DNA from: Gammaproteobacteria bacterium
Lineage (GTDB): Bacteria > Pseudomonadota > Gammaproteobacteria > Pseudomonadales > Ketobacteraceae
Length of the DNA stretch: 64,000 nucleotides
Assembly: GCA_013178375.1 (NCBI GenBank)
Contig: JABLXQ010000041.1
Coordinates: 56,833 to 120,832 of the forward strand
Direction of reading: 5' to 3'
Part shown: positions 35,769 through 45,038 of the stretch, in pieces
Layout of the letters: every line of letters starts with the position of its first letter
Position numbering within the stretch: position 1 is the first letter of the stretch
Position numbers and translations under genes: made by a program
Notes under the pieces: model-generated
The model's database searches: none
Told to the model about the DNA's origin: nothing
What the model saw: only the letters and a program-made list of their open reading frames with translations

Positions 35769-36947
35769 GTGGCACACGCATATATCGTCGACGCCGTCCG
35801 CACCGCTGGAGGCCGTCGCAACGGCCGTTTGAGTCAGGTTCACCCGGTGGACCTGGGTGCAACGGTGATCGACGCACTGCTGGCACGTACCGGCATCGAT
35901 CCCGGCATCGTTGAAGACGTGATCATCGGCTGCGTCAGCCAGATTGGTCCGCAGACCTTCAACCTGGGCCGCGCCACCATCCTGGCCTCCCGTCTGCCGG
36001 AATCGGTTCCAGGTGTCACTGTGGACCGTCAGTGCGGCTCCGGCCAGCAGGCCATTCATTTCGCGGCCCAGGCCGTCATGTCCGGCAACCAGGACGTGGT
36101 GATCGCCGGCGGCATCGAAAATATGAGCATGACGCCCATCGGTTCCCCCATGGCCATCGCCGAAAAAGCCGGTATGCGCACTCCGTTCGACCAGAACGAA
36201 ATCACCAAACGCTACCCCGGCAGCACTTTCAGCCAGTTCGTGGGCGCCGAACGCATGGCGCAGAAATACGGTGTTACCCGCGCCGAGCTGGACGATTTCG
36301 CCTACCAGAGCCACATCAAGGGCGCTGCTGCCTATGAAGGCGGCTATTTCAAGAACGAAATCGTGCCGATGGAAGTGATGGTGGAAGGCAAGAAAGTGAT
36401 GCACGAAGTGGACGAAGGTCTGCGTCCGAATGCGTCGCTGCAGGCGATCAGCGAGCTGAAGCCTCTGGTGGAAGGCGGCCTGATCACCGCGGCATCCTCC
36501 AGCCAGATCTGTGACGGTGCTGCCGCCGTGCTGGTAGTGAGCGAGCGTGCGCTGAAGCAGTATGGCCTCAAGCCGCTGGCGCGCATCCACGACATGACCG
36601 TAGTTGGTTCCGATCCCACCATGGTGCTGGAAGGCCCGATCCCGGCTACCCGCAAGATCCTGGAGCGCACCGGCCTGAAGATTTCCGACATCGAAATCTA
36701 CGAAGTGAACGAGGCGTTCGGTTCGGTGCCGCTGGCCTGGGCCAAGGCCATTGGTGCTGACGTGAAGAAGCTGAACGTGAATGGCGGCGCGCAAGCGCTG
36801 GGTCATCCGCTGGGCGCCACCGGTGCCAAGCTGATGGGTACTCTGGCGTATGAACTGCGTCGTCGTGGTGGCCGTTACGGTCTGCTGTCGATCTGCGAAG
36901 GTCTGGGAACTGCCAACGCCACCATCATCGAGAACATGAACCGCTGA
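35769..36947 (+). CDS. Acetyl-CoA C-acyltransferase (thiolase)
   Basis: A 392-residue thiolase of the degradative/acetoacetyl-CoA type. The nucleophile Cys89 lies in VDRQCGSGQQAIH. The NEAFGSVPLAWAKA block, the His in GGAQALGHPLGATGAK (about 347) and the second Cys in CEGLGTAN (about 377) are all present. It condenses or cleaves acyl-CoA in beta-oxidation or related lipid metabolism. The GTG start at 35769 follows AAAGGAG at good spacing and gives the standard start (V)AHAYIVDAVRTAGGR. The open frame upstream is repeat-derived. Flanking terminators indicate a single-gene unit; no FadB partner is adjacent. Confidence 0.93.
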   Translation: MAHAYIVDAVRTAGGRRNGRLSQVHPVDLGATVIDALLARTGIDPGIVEDVIIGCVSQIGPQTFNLGRATILASRLPESVPGVTVDRQCGSGQQAIHFAAQAVMSGNQDVVIAGGIENMSMTPIGSPMAIAEKAGMRTPFDQNEITKRYPGSTFSQFVGAERMAQKYGVTRAELDDFAYQSHIKGAAAYEGGYFKNEIVPMEVMVEGKKVMHEVDEGLRPNASLQAISELKPLVEGGLITAASSSQICDGAAAVLVVSERALKQYGLKPLARIHDMTVVGSDPTMVLEGPIPATRKILERTGLKISDIEIYEVNEAFGSVPLAWAKAIGADVKKLNVNGGAQALGHPLGATGAKLMGTLAYELRRRGGRYGLLSICEGLGTANATIIENMNR

Positions 36948-36955
36948 TCCGCAAC

Positions 36956-36996
36956 GGCACGGCTTTCCCCCGCGAGAGCCGTGCCGTCTTGTTCCT
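36956..36996 (+). terminator. Terminator after the thiolase gene
   Basis: A 9-bp perfect stem, GGCACGGCT (36956-36964) with AGCCGTGCC (36977-36985), followed by GTCTTGTTCCTG. It starts 8 bases after the stop codon. Confidence 0.75.
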
Positions 36997-37183
36997 GCCG
37001 TATCATCCTTATCCCCCGCCCCAAAACTGCTGTTAAATCCGCTTCTTAACTGGTAGTAATGCTACAGGTTGGGAACCTTTGTGGAAAATTTCCATCGAAA
37101 AAGCTGGCTCATCAGCCTTTTGGATTACACATCAGCCACCTATAATCATCCAGATGAGTGAACAGGGCGCCCGGCAAGACACG

Positions 37184-38167
37184 ATGAATGATCAAACGCT
37201 GTTTCAGGACAAAGCCAGCGGCTACCGCCTGCGCTCGCTGAAAAGTGGCGAAGAGTTTCCCATTGGCCAGGAAGTGCTGGTGGGGCGTGAAGTGGAATGC
37301 CAGATTTCCCTCGACAGCGGTCATATCTCCCGTTACCACGCCAAGCTTTCACTGACGCCCGGCGGCGTCATGGTGGAGGATCTGCGTTCCACCAATGGCA
37401 CTTTCATCAATGGTCGTCGCATCAGCGCGCCGCAAACCCTGTCCATTGGTGACGAAGTGCGGTTTCACGAACAGGCGTTCCGCCTGGTGTCGGACCAGTC
37501 CCACGGCGATGCAGATGCCACCATGTTCCAAAGCATGGGTACCGATGTGCGTCCCGTTGAACCGTTGCATTCGCCTGCCCAGGCGCCGGTGCGGCAACCG
37601 GCACGCGCTGCGACGCCGGATGTGCAGATGAAGACCCAGGTGGGTGATGACGATGACGTTGGCACCCGCATCCTGTCCCTGGCGGAACTGCAGCGTCTGG
37701 AAGGGAAGGGCATCCGGGTGGTGAAAGGCCCTGACAATGGCAGCGGCCCGCGCTTCGTGGTGCTCACGGCGCCTATCCGTGGCAAGGTTTTCTCCTTTGT
37801 TTCCCAGCAACGCAATGCCTGGCTGATCGGGCGCGATGAAAAATGTCAGTTCAACCTGGGCGACAAGACCGTGTCGGGCGAGCATGCCCGGGTGCGCAAG
37901 CTGGGGGATGACTGGGTGCTGGAAACCTGCGAAGGTCGCAATCCGATTTTCATCAACAACCGGCCGATTGAGATCAGCACGCTGCAGCCGGGCGATGTGG
38001 TGCGCATCGGTCGTATGGAAATGATGTTCCGGGTGGACGAGCGGGCCATTGCGCCGCCGGTTTCCACCGAGGTGCCCCAGTTTGTCTGGTCCCGCTTCAA
38101 CCTTTCGCTGGTGGTGGGGGCACTGGTAGTGCTGGGGCTGGTGCTGGGTATTCTGCTGGTGGCCTGA
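37184..38167 (+). CDS. Double-FHA-domain protein with C-terminal membrane anchor
   Basis: About 327 residues with two forkhead-associated (phosphothreonine-binding) domains. The first (about 20-95) has GREVECQISL, SGHISRYHAKL and STNGTFINGRRI. The second (about 190-275) has IGRDEKCQFNL, VSGEHARV and GRNPIFINNRPI. A single C-terminal helix (LSLVVGALVVLGLVLGILLV) would anchor it with the domains in the cytoplasm. It likely recruits phosphorylated partners, but no Ser/Thr kinase is nearby. ATG 37184 is chosen because a TATAAT at 37141-37146 would place transcription start near 37153; ATG 37154 is the alternative. Confidence 0.88.
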   Translation: MNDQTLFQDKASGYRLRSLKSGEEFPIGQEVLVGREVECQISLDSGHISRYHAKLSLTPGGVMVEDLRSTNGTFINGRRISAPQTLSIGDEVRFHEQAFRLVSDQSHGDADATMFQSMGTDVRPVEPLHSPAQAPVRQPARAATPDVQMKTQVGDDDDVGTRILSLAELQRLEGKGIRVVKGPDNGSGPRFVVLTAPIRGKVFSFVSQQRNAWLIGRDEKCQFNLGDKTVSGEHARVRKLGDDWVLETCEGRNPIFINNRPIEISTLQPGDVVRIGRMEMMFRVDERAIAPPVSTEVPQFVWSRFNLSLVVGALVVLGLVLGILLVA

Positions 38168-38206
38168 ACGGGGTTGCCAATTCAATTTTTGTCAGCCAGT
38201 TTTTAT

Positions 38207-38236
38207 CAGGGCGGTTTCAGACCGCCCTGGTTTTTT
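38207..38236 (+). terminator. Terminator of the FHA gene, overlapping the rdgC 3' end
   Basis: A 9-bp stem, CAGGGCGGT (38207-38215) with ACCGCCCTG (38221-38229), a 5-base loop and then TTTTTT (38231-38236). The stem contains the stop region of the convergent rdgC gene. Confidence 0.85.
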
Positions 38237-39134
38237 CCAGCCCGCCAAACGCCTTGAACAGATCCTTGCACAGCGCGATCACTTCCAGCGCCATCACCGC
38301 GAAATCCTGATCGAACTGCTGCGCGCGGTCTTCCGCTTCCGACTCGTTGGCCTGTTCGATCAGCACATCCTCGAACTTCAGCCGCTTCAATGACAGATCC
38401 TCGTGAATCACGCAGCCGATGCTGTCCTTCCAGATCACCGCCAGCTTGGTGCAGCGTTTGCCGGCTTCCAGCAATTGTTGCACTTCATCGGCGTCCAGAT
38501 CCTGGCCCTTGCAGCGGATTACGTTGGAGGTGTCCAGCGGATTGCCCAGCTCGCATTCGCGATCCAGCACGAACGGCTCTGGTGCATGCTGCTCGGTGAG
38601 CCAGTGGGTCATCACGTCGGCGGGCACGTTTTTGCTGGCGGGCGGAATCACTGGCAGGGTGGACAGGGCTTCGCGCAGGTGGCCCAGGAATTCCTCGGCC
38701 TGTGTCGCGCTGGAGGTATCCAGCAGCAGCAGTTTTTCTTTCGGTGCAATGAAACCGTAAATGCGCCGGGTGCGGGTGAAGGCGCGGGGCAGCAGGTCCA
38801 GCAGCACTTCATCTTTCAGCTGGTCGCGTTCCTTTTTGTACACCTTGCGGGCGTCGCGCTGTTCGATGGCCTCGATCTTTTCCTGCATCGCTTCCTTGAT
38901 CACCGAGCCGGGAATGATTTTGTCCTGGCGCTGTGCACACAGCATGATGTTGCCGTTGCTGACGTGTGTGAAAACGTCGCTGTCGCCGCCAACCGGGCTG
39001 ACCCAGCCGTATTTGGTCAGATCCTGACGGCCGCAGGGCTGGAACGCGTGGGCCGCCAGCAGGGGCTCCAGTTCTTCCGGCGTCAGCTCGAAGGGTTGGG
39101 TGAAACGGTAGATGCGCAGATTCTTGAACCACAT
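38217..39134 (-). CDS. rdgC: Recombination-associated protein RdgC
   Basis: A 305-residue protein with the full RdgC pattern: start MWFKNLRIYRFTQPF, then KYGWVSPVG, LPRAFTRTRRIYGFI and the C-terminal DQDFAVMALEVIALCKDLFKAFGG. RdgC forms a ring-shaped dimer that encircles DNA and limits RecA access, influencing replication restart. The start at 39134 gives the conserved N-terminus and removes an unsupported 18-residue extension. Length is typical. Confidence 0.96.
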   Translation of the reverse strand: MWFKNLRIYRFTQPFELTPEELEPLLAAHAFQPCGRQDLTKYGWVSPVGGDSDVFTHVSNGNIMLCAQRQDKIIPGSVIKEAMQEKIEAIEQRDARKVYKKERDQLKDEVLLDLLPRAFTRTRRIYGFIAPKEKLLLLDTSSATQAEEFLGHLREALSTLPVIPPASKNVPADVMTHWLTEQHAPEPFVLDRECELGNPLDTSNVIRCKGQDLDADEVQQLLEAGKRCTKLAVIWKDSIGCVIHEDLSLKRLKFEDVLIEQANESEAEDRAQQFDQDFAVMALEVIALCKDLFKAFGGLEKTRAV

Positions 39135-39286
39135 ACGGCGTTCCTCAAAAAGGAGCGCGATTATGAGACAATAGCGGGCCACTGCCAAGTGATGACCGGC
39201 GGGCGAGGGTTGCCATGCGCCGTGAGTCGCACACCAGATCCCCCGTTTCCCCGCCGTGATGAATTTTCCAGGAGAATTCCGCCACC

Positions 39287-39907
39287 ATGCAGTTCCTGAT
39301 CGATGAGCCCGTGCACTTGCAAAGCCGCCTGACGTTGCTGTTTGCCCACGGCGCCGGTGCGGGCATGGACAGCGATTTCATGCAGGGGCTGGCGGGCGCG
39401 ATTGCGGCGCAGGGGGTGCGGGTGGCGCGGTTTGAATTTCCGTACATGGTGCGGCGGCGGCAGGATGGCAAAAAACGCCTGCCGGACAGCATGCCGCTGC
39501 TGGTGGAAAGTTTTCTGAAGGCCGTTGCCTTGCAGGGTGGGCCGGAACATTGCGTGGCGGCGGGAAAATCCATGGGCGGGCGGGTGGCGTCGCTGCTGCT
39601 GGCGCAGAATGGCTGTGCGGCGGCGGTGTCGCTGGGGTATCCGTTTCATCCGCCGGCAAAGCCCGGGCAATGGCGCAACGAACATTGGGCCCGTATTGCC
39701 AGGCCCTGGTTGATCGTGCAGGGTGAGCGCGATCCGTTTGGTACGCTGCAGGAGCTGACGCCGGTTGCGGTGCCTGCGCAAATGCACTGGCTGGCGGATG
39801 GTGATCACGATTTCAAGCCGCGCAAGAGCAGTGGTCTTACCCAGGCGCAGCACTGGCAGCAGGCGGCACGGCGGGTGGTGGATTTTGTCAAGGTGCTGGA
39901 AATTTGA
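39287..39907 (+). CDS. Small alpha/beta hydrolase (KANL3/Tex30-like)
   Basis: A 206-residue alpha/beta-fold protein. It has LLFAHGAGAGMDSDFM near the start, the nucleophile elbow GKSMGG (Ser95), an acid in VQGERDPFG and a final His in DGDHDFK, giving a complete triad. These match the KANL3/Tex30-type group of small hydrolases with unknown substrate. An AGGAG site (39270-39274) precedes ATG 39287 by about 12 bases. It is transcribed divergently from rdgC. Confidence 0.88.
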   Translation: MQFLIDEPVHLQSRLTLLFAHGAGAGMDSDFMQGLAGAIAAQGVRVARFEFPYMVRRRQDGKKRLPDSMPLLVESFLKAVALQGGPEHCVAAGKSMGGRVASLLLAQNGCAAAVSLGYPFHPPAKPGQWRNEHWARIARPWLIVQGERDPFGTLQELTPVAVPAQMHWLADGDHDFKPRKSSGLTQAQHWQQAARRVVDFVKVLEI

Positions 39908-39948
39908 ATCGGCACCCGGCGGGGCGTTAACTTTCAGGAAACAGGTTC

Positions 39949-40437
39949 ATGTCTGAATTCAGTTCGCAGTTGTTCACGCATTTGTTGGCTCTGACACGGC
40001 TCGTGGCGCTGGTTGCCGTGTTCTTTTTAACTGCCGGCTGTGAGAAGCTGAAAAACACGCCCGTGGATGTAGGCCAGACTCCGCTCATTGGCTACTGGTT
40101 TGGCGAACAGCGTGCTGAAATCAACGGTGTGCAGACGCATGATCGCCTGTTCCTGCATGTGCGCGACGATGGCTATGCAAACTATACCTTTATTGCCTGC
40201 GAAGAATCCGTCGATGGCCGCAGCCGTAGCAAGAAGCTGGAGCTGCCTTATATGCCGGTGATCCGCCTGACCTCTGTGAAGATGGTGGTGCAGACGTTTC
40301 CGCTGCTGCCAAAATTTGAATTCACGCTGGGAAAATGGCCGGACCAGAACGAGGGGGTGTGGATTGTGGATGGCATCCCGCTGCACGGTATCAGTGAAAG
40401 CGAGCGGCCGGATACGGAGCAATGGCGTTGCAGCTGA
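39949..40437 (+). CDS. Hypothetical lipoprotein
   Basis: A 162-residue predicted lipoprotein of no recognised family. The lipobox is LTAGC, with Cys at about 27 after a hydrophobic stretch (LVALVAVFFLTAG). The mature part contains IGYWFGEQRAEI, LHVRDDGYANYTFIAC and a C-terminal GIPLHGISESER, suggesting a small beta-rich, lipocalin-like or calycin-like periplasmic domain. It follows the hydrolase gene by 41 bases and converges on the RMD1-family gene with a 6-base gap. Confidence 0.75.
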   Translation: MSEFSSQLFTHLLALTRLVALVAVFFLTAGCEKLKNTPVDVGQTPLIGYWFGEQRAEINGVQTHDRLFLHVRDDGYANYTFIACEESVDGRSRSKKLELPYMPVIRLTSVKMVVQTFPLLPKFEFTLGKWPDQNEGVWIVDGIPLHGISESERPDTEQWRCS

Positions 40438-40443
40438 CTGCGA

Positions 40444-41241
40444 TTAGTGCAGTACGAAATCGTTCACCAAAAACATCAGGATCTCCACGGCGATCAGCCA
40501 GATGATGATCCATTCCAGCGTGGCGGAGTGCTTGTGTTTCTGCTCGTCCGCCAGCATTTCAAACAGTTCGTGTACCGTTTCCAATCGGGTTGACAGCACC
40601 TGGGTGCGGTTGCGGATTTCCAGATAATTCGCGGCGTGCTGGTAGACGGACTCCAGCTCCGGGTATTCCCAGAAAAATTCCGGCGTATCCAGCAGATCGT
40701 AGCGGACGATGATGTCGCTCTTGGTGAGGAAGAGGCGGCCGCGGATCTGCGCCAGTTCGCGCCGTGACAGGTTGGTCTTGCCGGTTTCTGCCAGGGTGCG
40801 GGGGATCTGCGCGGTGGACTGCATGGTGCGCGCCACCAGTGTTTCAAACGTTGAAAGCTTGATGGACTGCGCCAGTGCGTGCGACACCGCCAGCAGGTGC
40901 AGCGGACTGGTGTCGGTCAGGTAGATGTGGTCGCGTTGGATGCGGAACTGTTCGGCGCTGGTGGAAAACTGGAAGCGCTCGGTTTCCGGTTCGGCGTAGG
41001 TGTTGGTGTGGTACTCGTTCAGCCGTTTCAGCAGTGCTTCACGTTCGTCGCTGGACCATTGCCAGGTGATCACCACGCCGTAGGCGAATACCACCGCCAT
41101 GCGGCCGTCGCGTTCGATATGCAGGGCGTCGCGGTAGAGTGTGGCGCGTTCCTGCTCCATCAGGTCGCGGCTCAGTTCGTTGAACTGGAACAGTTCAGCG
41201 ACCGCGATGGCAAAACATTCACCGGGGGTGGTGGCCATCAT
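40444..41241 (-). CDS. RMD1/DUF155 family membrane protein
   Basis: A 265-residue protein of the RMD1 (DUF155) family. The conserved VFAYGVVITWQW lies at 51-62, a helical region with SDIIVRYDLLDTPEFFWEYPELE follows, and one C-terminal membrane helix (EWIIIWLIAVEILMFLV) closes it. Eukaryotic relatives include mitochondrial Rmd1/RMND1; the biochemical role is unknown. Its ATG overlaps the stop of the PRPP-synthetase-like gene by 4 bases, making it the third gene of a tight operon with two ribose-phosphate enzymes. An ATG one codon later is equally possible. Confidence 0.88.
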   Translation of the reverse strand: MMATTPGECFAIAVAELFQFNELSRDLMEQERATLYRDALHIERDGRMAVVFAYGVVITWQWSSDEREALLKRLNEYHTNTYAEPETERFQFSTSAEQFRIQRDHIYLTDTSPLHLLAVSHALAQSIKLSTFETLVARTMQSTAQIPRTLAETGKTNLSRRELAQIRGRLFLTKSDIIVRYDLLDTPEFFWEYPELESVYQHAANYLEIRNRTQVLSTRLETVHELFEMLADEQKHKHSATLEWIIIWLIAVEILMFLVNDFVLH

Positions 41242-42143
41242 GAGTGGTTATCCTGGTAGTGGGGGATACCCAGCGTCTCGTGCAGGCCTTCCACCAGTAC
41301 CGGGGTCAGGTCGATGCAGCTGGTGGCATGGGGAATGGCAGTGGTGCTCCAGATGTGGCGGATACCGGCGGTGCGCATGCCTTCTTCGGCGCCCGGTGCG
41401 AACCGCGCATGGGTGCAGAGCGCGTCCACCTGGTTGATGCCGGCGGCACGCAGGGCGGTCGCGGTTTCCATCATGGTTTTGCCGGAACTGATCACATCGT
41501 CCACCAGAATCGCATTCCTGTTCTGGTAAGTGTAGGCGGGCAATGTGACTTTCACCGCACGGTCACCCAGCCGTTCCTTGCCGGCGATCACAAAATCCAG
41601 ACCGCAGATCTGTGCCACCTGTTCCACCCATTGGTGCGATTCTTCGTCGGGCCCGACGAGTACGCCATCACTGCCTTGCTGGCGCAGGAATTCCCCCAGC
41701 AGCGGCGCGGCACTTTTGGCCACGCTGCTGCAGTAGGGCAGGGCCGCGCTCAGGCGGTGGGTGCGGTGCAGGTGCGGGTCGACCGTAATCAGGTCGTCCA
41801 CCCATTCCGACAGCAGGGCGCCGATGATTTTCTGGCTCACGGCCTGTCCCGGCTGGAATTCCATGTCCTGCCGCATGTAGCACAGGTAGGGGGTGACCAG
41901 CACCACGCGTTTGCAGCCATGGCGACGCGCGGCTTCGATGGCCAGCAGCAGTTCCACCAGCTTGGCGTTGGGATCGTTGAGGCTGCGGAAAAACAGCACG
42001 GTCTTGCTGAGGCGGTTGGGCACGGTCACCAGACTTTCGCCGTCGGGAAAACGGTGGACGCTGACGTCGGCGTAGTCGTAGCCAAGGGCCGCGGCCAGGG
42101 CGCGGGCTTGTGGAGCGCTTTCAGTAAATCCAAGTAGCAGCAT
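41238..42143 (-). CDS. Ribose-phosphate pyrophosphokinase-like protein (PRPP synthetase homologue)
   Basis: A 301-residue PRPP synthetase-like enzyme. It keeps the ATP-site Arg-Gln-Asp (91-93 in YMRQDMEFQPG), the DPHLHRTH metal site (122-129) and the catalytic-loop Lys189-x-Arg191 (GKERLG). The PRPP loop is VDDVISSGKT (214-223), where the usual loop has DT/GGT. The spacing and the DPHLH form resemble archaeal-type Prs, not the housekeeping bacterial form. It lies 3 bases after an AMP-phosphorylase-like gene. It may make PRPP from ribose 5-phosphate or act on ribose 1,5-bisphosphate from its neighbour; the latter is inference. Confidence 0.88.
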   Translation of the reverse strand: MLLLGFTESAPQARALAAALGYDYADVSVHRFPDGESLVTVPNRLSKTVLFFRSLNDPNAKLVELLLAIEAARRHGCKRVVLVTPYLCYMRQDMEFQPGQAVSQKIIGALLSEWVDDLITVDPHLHRTHRLSAALPYCSSVAKSAAPLLGEFLRQQGSDGVLVGPDEESHQWVEQVAQICGLDFVIAGKERLGDRAVKVTLPAYTYQNRNAILVDDVISSGKTMMETATALRAAGINQVDALCTHARFAPGAEEGMRTAGIRHIWSTTAIPHATSCIDLTPVLVEGLHETLGIPHYQDNHS

Positions 42144-42146
42144 GGG

Positions 42147-43703
42147 TTATTCCAGCCAGGAAACCAGTTCGTGGGCGTGTTCGCTGATGCGGTAGCCCGA
42201 ATGCTGGCTGGCCAGGCGCACGGCGAAGTCGAAGTCGGCGGGAAATTCCGCGTGGATGCGGTACAGCGGGTCGCCGGCCTGCACGGTGTCGCCGAGTTTT
42301 TTCAGCAGCATTACGCCGGCGCCCTTGTCCATGGGTGCGCCCGCCAGTCGGGCAACGCGGGACAGGATCAGGTTGTCGATTTCCACCACGGTGCCGCTGC
42401 TGGAGGCAGGAATGTCGCGAGTCAGATGGCCCACGCTGAAATGGCGCTCCTGCTTGCCCTGTGCGGCGATGATCTGGTTCATTTTTTCCAGCGCGCGGCC
42501 AGAATCCAGAATGTCGCGTGCAACTTCATAACCTGCGCCGCCACGGATATCGGCCTCGAATTCCAGCAGGCGGCCCGCCAGCTGCAGGGATTTTTCCCGC
42601 AGGTCGTGGGGCGCGTCGGGATCATTCTTCAGCACCTGCATCACGTCGCGGCATTCCAGCACCGGGCCGATGCCACGCCCAACCGGCTGGCGGCCGTCGG
42701 TAATCACCACTTCCGTCACCAGCCCGATGCGATCGCCCACGAATTCGAACAGCTTGCGCAGCTGCATGGCCTCTTTCATCGAACGTACTTTCGAGCGGGG
42801 TCCGGCGGGAATGTCGATCAGCAGATGGGTGGAACCGCAGGCGCGTTTTTTCGACAGGATCGACGCCACCATCTGCGCCTGGGAGTCGATCGCCAGCGGC
42901 CGTTCCACCGAGATCAGGATGTCGTCCACCGGTGCCAGCTTGGCGGTGCCGCCCCAGGCCAGGCAGCCGCGCTGTTCGCGCACGATCTGGTCCAGCCGTT
43001 CCATGGGCAGGTCCACATTGGCCAGCACTTCCATGGTGTCAGCGGTGCCGGCGGGCGAGGTGATCGCACGGCTGGATGTTTTCGGACACAGCAGGCCAAA
43101 GGCCGCGACGATGGGCACCACGATCATCGAGGTGCGATTGCCGGGAATGCCGCCGATGCAGTGCTTGTCCACCACGAGCGGTTCCTTCCAGTCCAGCTGC
43201 TGGCCGGAGTCCACCATGGCGCGGGTGAGATAGAGGATTTCCTCGCGATCCAGTCCCGCTTCCGACACCGCCACGATGAAGGCGGCGATTTCAGTTTTGG
43301 AATAGCGGTTGGCGCCGATGTCCTGAATGATTTCGTTGAACTTGTCCTGGTTCAGGCGGGTGCCGCCCAGTTTCTGCCGCACGAATTCCATGGAGTGGGG
43401 TGGTTCTGCGTGGTTCACCCGCACCTGGGTCTGCGCCGGCAGCTTCAAATTGGCGAAGGCCTGTTCCGACAGCCCCAGTTCGCTGGGCGCCACGATGCAG
43501 TCGTCATCCACCACGTTGAGCACGGCGAGGATTTTATTGCCGTTCTGCTGGATCTCGATCTTGCTCAGGGCCTGGAAGCCCTCGGCCTTGTACAGCGGGC
43601 AGTCGCGGTGCAGGTAGGCGACGTTTTCATGGTAAGTGTCGATGGCTACCCGCTTCAGGCTGAGAGTGGCGGGGGCGGCCACGGGAACGGATGGTTCGGT
43701 CAT
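42147..43703 (-). CDS. Thymidine phosphorylase family, AMP phosphorylase-like
   Basis: A 518-residue nucleoside/nucleotide phosphorylase. The length and the N-terminal extension of about 90 residues match the archaeal AMP phosphorylase (DeoA-type) group; classic thymidine phosphorylase is about 440. The catalytic block reads [20 protein letters not shown], followed by [21 protein letters not shown] and [14 protein letters not shown]. Archaeal relatives split AMP, CMP or UMP with phosphate into base and ribose 1,5-bisphosphate. First gene of an operon with a PRPP-synthetase homologue and an RMD1 protein. Substrate preference (nucleotide or nucleoside) must be tested. Confidence 0.9.
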   Translation of the reverse strand: MTEPSVPVAAPATLSLKRVAIDTYHENVAYLHRDCPLYKAEGFQALSKIEIQQNGNKILAVLNVVDDDCIVAPSELGLSEQAFANLKLPAQTQVRVNHAEPPHSMEFVRQKLGGTRLNQDKFNEIIQDIGANRYSKTEIAAFIVAVSEAGLDREEILYLTRAMVDSGQQLDWKEPLVVDKHCIGGIPGNRTSMIVVPIVAAFGLLCPKTSSRAITSPAGTADTMEVLANVDLPMERLDQIVREQRGCLAWGGTAKLAPVDDILISVERPLAIDSQAQMVASILSKKRACGSTHLLIDIPAGPRSKVRSMKEAMQLRKLFEFVGDRIGLVTEVVITDGRQPVGRGIGPVLECRDVMQVLKNDPDAPHDLREKSLQLAGRLLEFEADIRGGAGYEVARDILDSGRALEKMNQIIAAQGKQERHFSVGHLTRDIPASSSGTVVEIDNLILSRVARLAGAPMDKGAGVMLLKKLGDTVQAGDPLYRIHAEFPADFDFAVRLASQHSGYRISEHAHELVSWLE

Positions 43704-43841
43704 GTGCTTTTCCGCTGCGATTTTCCCTGAATTCTAAGTGCTGGCGGCGGAAATCACACCCTGAATCGTTGCAGGACAAGGTTTTAGTGGCGGGGAGTTT
43801 GTCCGGCATCAAATCTCTCGCGGATGACATCAAAACTGTTA

Positions 43842-43861
43842 TACTGTACAAATATACAGTT
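43842..43861 (+). promoter_or_regulatory. LexA (SOS) box before the PA0069-type gene
   Basis: TACTGTACAAATATACAGTT has the CTG-N10-CAG core and AT-rich centre of gammaproteobacterial LexA boxes. It overlaps a TATACT -10 element (43840-43845) and lies 14 bases before the start codon at 43876, an ideal position for repression. Confidence 0.85.
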
Positions 43862-43875
43862 ACGCGGACACGATC

Positions 43876-44976
43876 ATGACGAATCCGGTGAATCCAATGA
43901 AAGGGCGGGGTGCGGTGAGCAACCTGGCGGGCCGTTTCGAGCACCGCATTTCACTGATCGACGAGGAGTTTCTGCCGGAAAAACGCGACACGCTTTTTTT
44001 GCGGGAGCACGCGAAATCCCTGATCACCCGCAACCAGTCGCCGGACATTCCGTTCACCCATTCCATCAATCCCTATCGTGGTTGCGAGCATGGCTGTATC
44101 TACTGTTTCGCCCGGCCCAACCATGCGTATGTGGATTTGTCGCCGGGGCTGGACTTCGAGACGAAGATTTTTGTGAAGGAAAACGCCGTGGCGGCGTTGC
44201 GCAAGGATTTGTCGCGGCCGTCGTACCAGTGTTCGCCCATCTGCATCGGCACTGCCACCGATCCCTACCAGCCGGTGGAGGCGGAGCGGCGGCTTACCCG
44301 AGGCATTCTGGAACTGCTGCTGGAGTGCCGGCATCCGCTGACGCTGATTACCAAGAATCAGCTGGTGACCCGTGACATCGACCTGCTGTCGGAACTGGCG
44401 CGACAGTCGCTGGTGAAAGTGCTGGTGAGTGTGACGACGCTGGATAACCAGACCAAGCGCTGGCTGGAACCGCGCACGTCGTCGGGTGAGGCGCGGTTGC
44501 GGGCTGTGGCGGCCCTGCGCGAGGCCGGTGTGCCGGTAGGCGTGCTGGTGGCGCCGCTGATTCCCTGGATCAACGACCATGAAACCGAGCAGATTCTGGA
44601 GCGGGTGGCGCAAGCGGGTGCTGACAGCGCCAATTTCATCCTGCTGCGTTTGCCCCATGAAGTGGCGCCCTTGTTTGTGGAATGGCTGCAGACCCACTAC
44701 CCGGACCGGGCAGAACGGGTGCTGAACACGTTGCGGGATGCCCGGGGCGGCAAGCTGTACGAATCGACATTCGGGACGCGCATGACCGGTAACGGCGAGT
44801 ACGCCCGCCTGTATGCCCAGCGTTTTCATCTGGCCTGCCGCAAGGTGGGACTGGACCACAGCCATAATCGGGGCAGAGGGACGCTGGATTGCACCCGCTT
44901 TGTGCCGCCGCTGCCTGAACCGCGCAAACAAATGAAGCCAAAACAAGGAGATGAGCCCCAGTTAAGCCTGTTTTGA
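43876..44976 (+). CDS. PA0069-family radical SAM protein
   Basis: A 366-residue radical SAM enzyme of the PA0069 family, distantly related to spore photoproduct lyase-like proteins. The iron-sulfur motif is CEHGCIYC (Cys70, Cys74, Cys77), preceded by FTHSINPYRG. CIGTATDPYQPVE and LITKNQLVTRD follow further on. The product of the reaction is unknown. A LexA box directly upstream predicts induction by DNA damage, and the P. aeruginosa relative PA0069 is a reported SOS gene. The start ATG is 14 bases after the box; the ribosome site is weak. It is divergent from the AMP-phosphorylase operon. Confidence 0.92.
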   Translation: MTNPVNPMKGRGAVSNLAGRFEHRISLIDEEFLPEKRDTLFLREHAKSLITRNQSPDIPFTHSINPYRGCEHGCIYCFARPNHAYVDLSPGLDFETKIFVKENAVAALRKDLSRPSYQCSPICIGTATDPYQPVEAERRLTRGILELLLECRHPLTLITKNQLVTRDIDLLSELARQSLVKVLVSVTTLDNQTKRWLEPRTSSGEARLRAVAALREAGVPVGVLVAPLIPWINDHETEQILERVAQAGADSANFILLRLPHEVAPLFVEWLQTHYPDRAERVLNTLRDARGGKLYESTFGTRMTGNGEYARLYAQRFHLACRKVGLDHSHNRGRGTLDCTRFVPPLPEPRKQMKPKQGDEPQLSLF

Positions 44977-45038
44977 TGCTACCCACTGACGTGTGTCAAT
45001 CGCCTTCACCTTTAGATCCCAAGTTCATTAAAAAGCGC

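Noticed and set aside
42171..43730. 519-codon plus-strand open frame opposite the AMP-phosphorylase-like gene
   Set aside because: It is the mirror of a clear phosphorylase gene and has biased composition.
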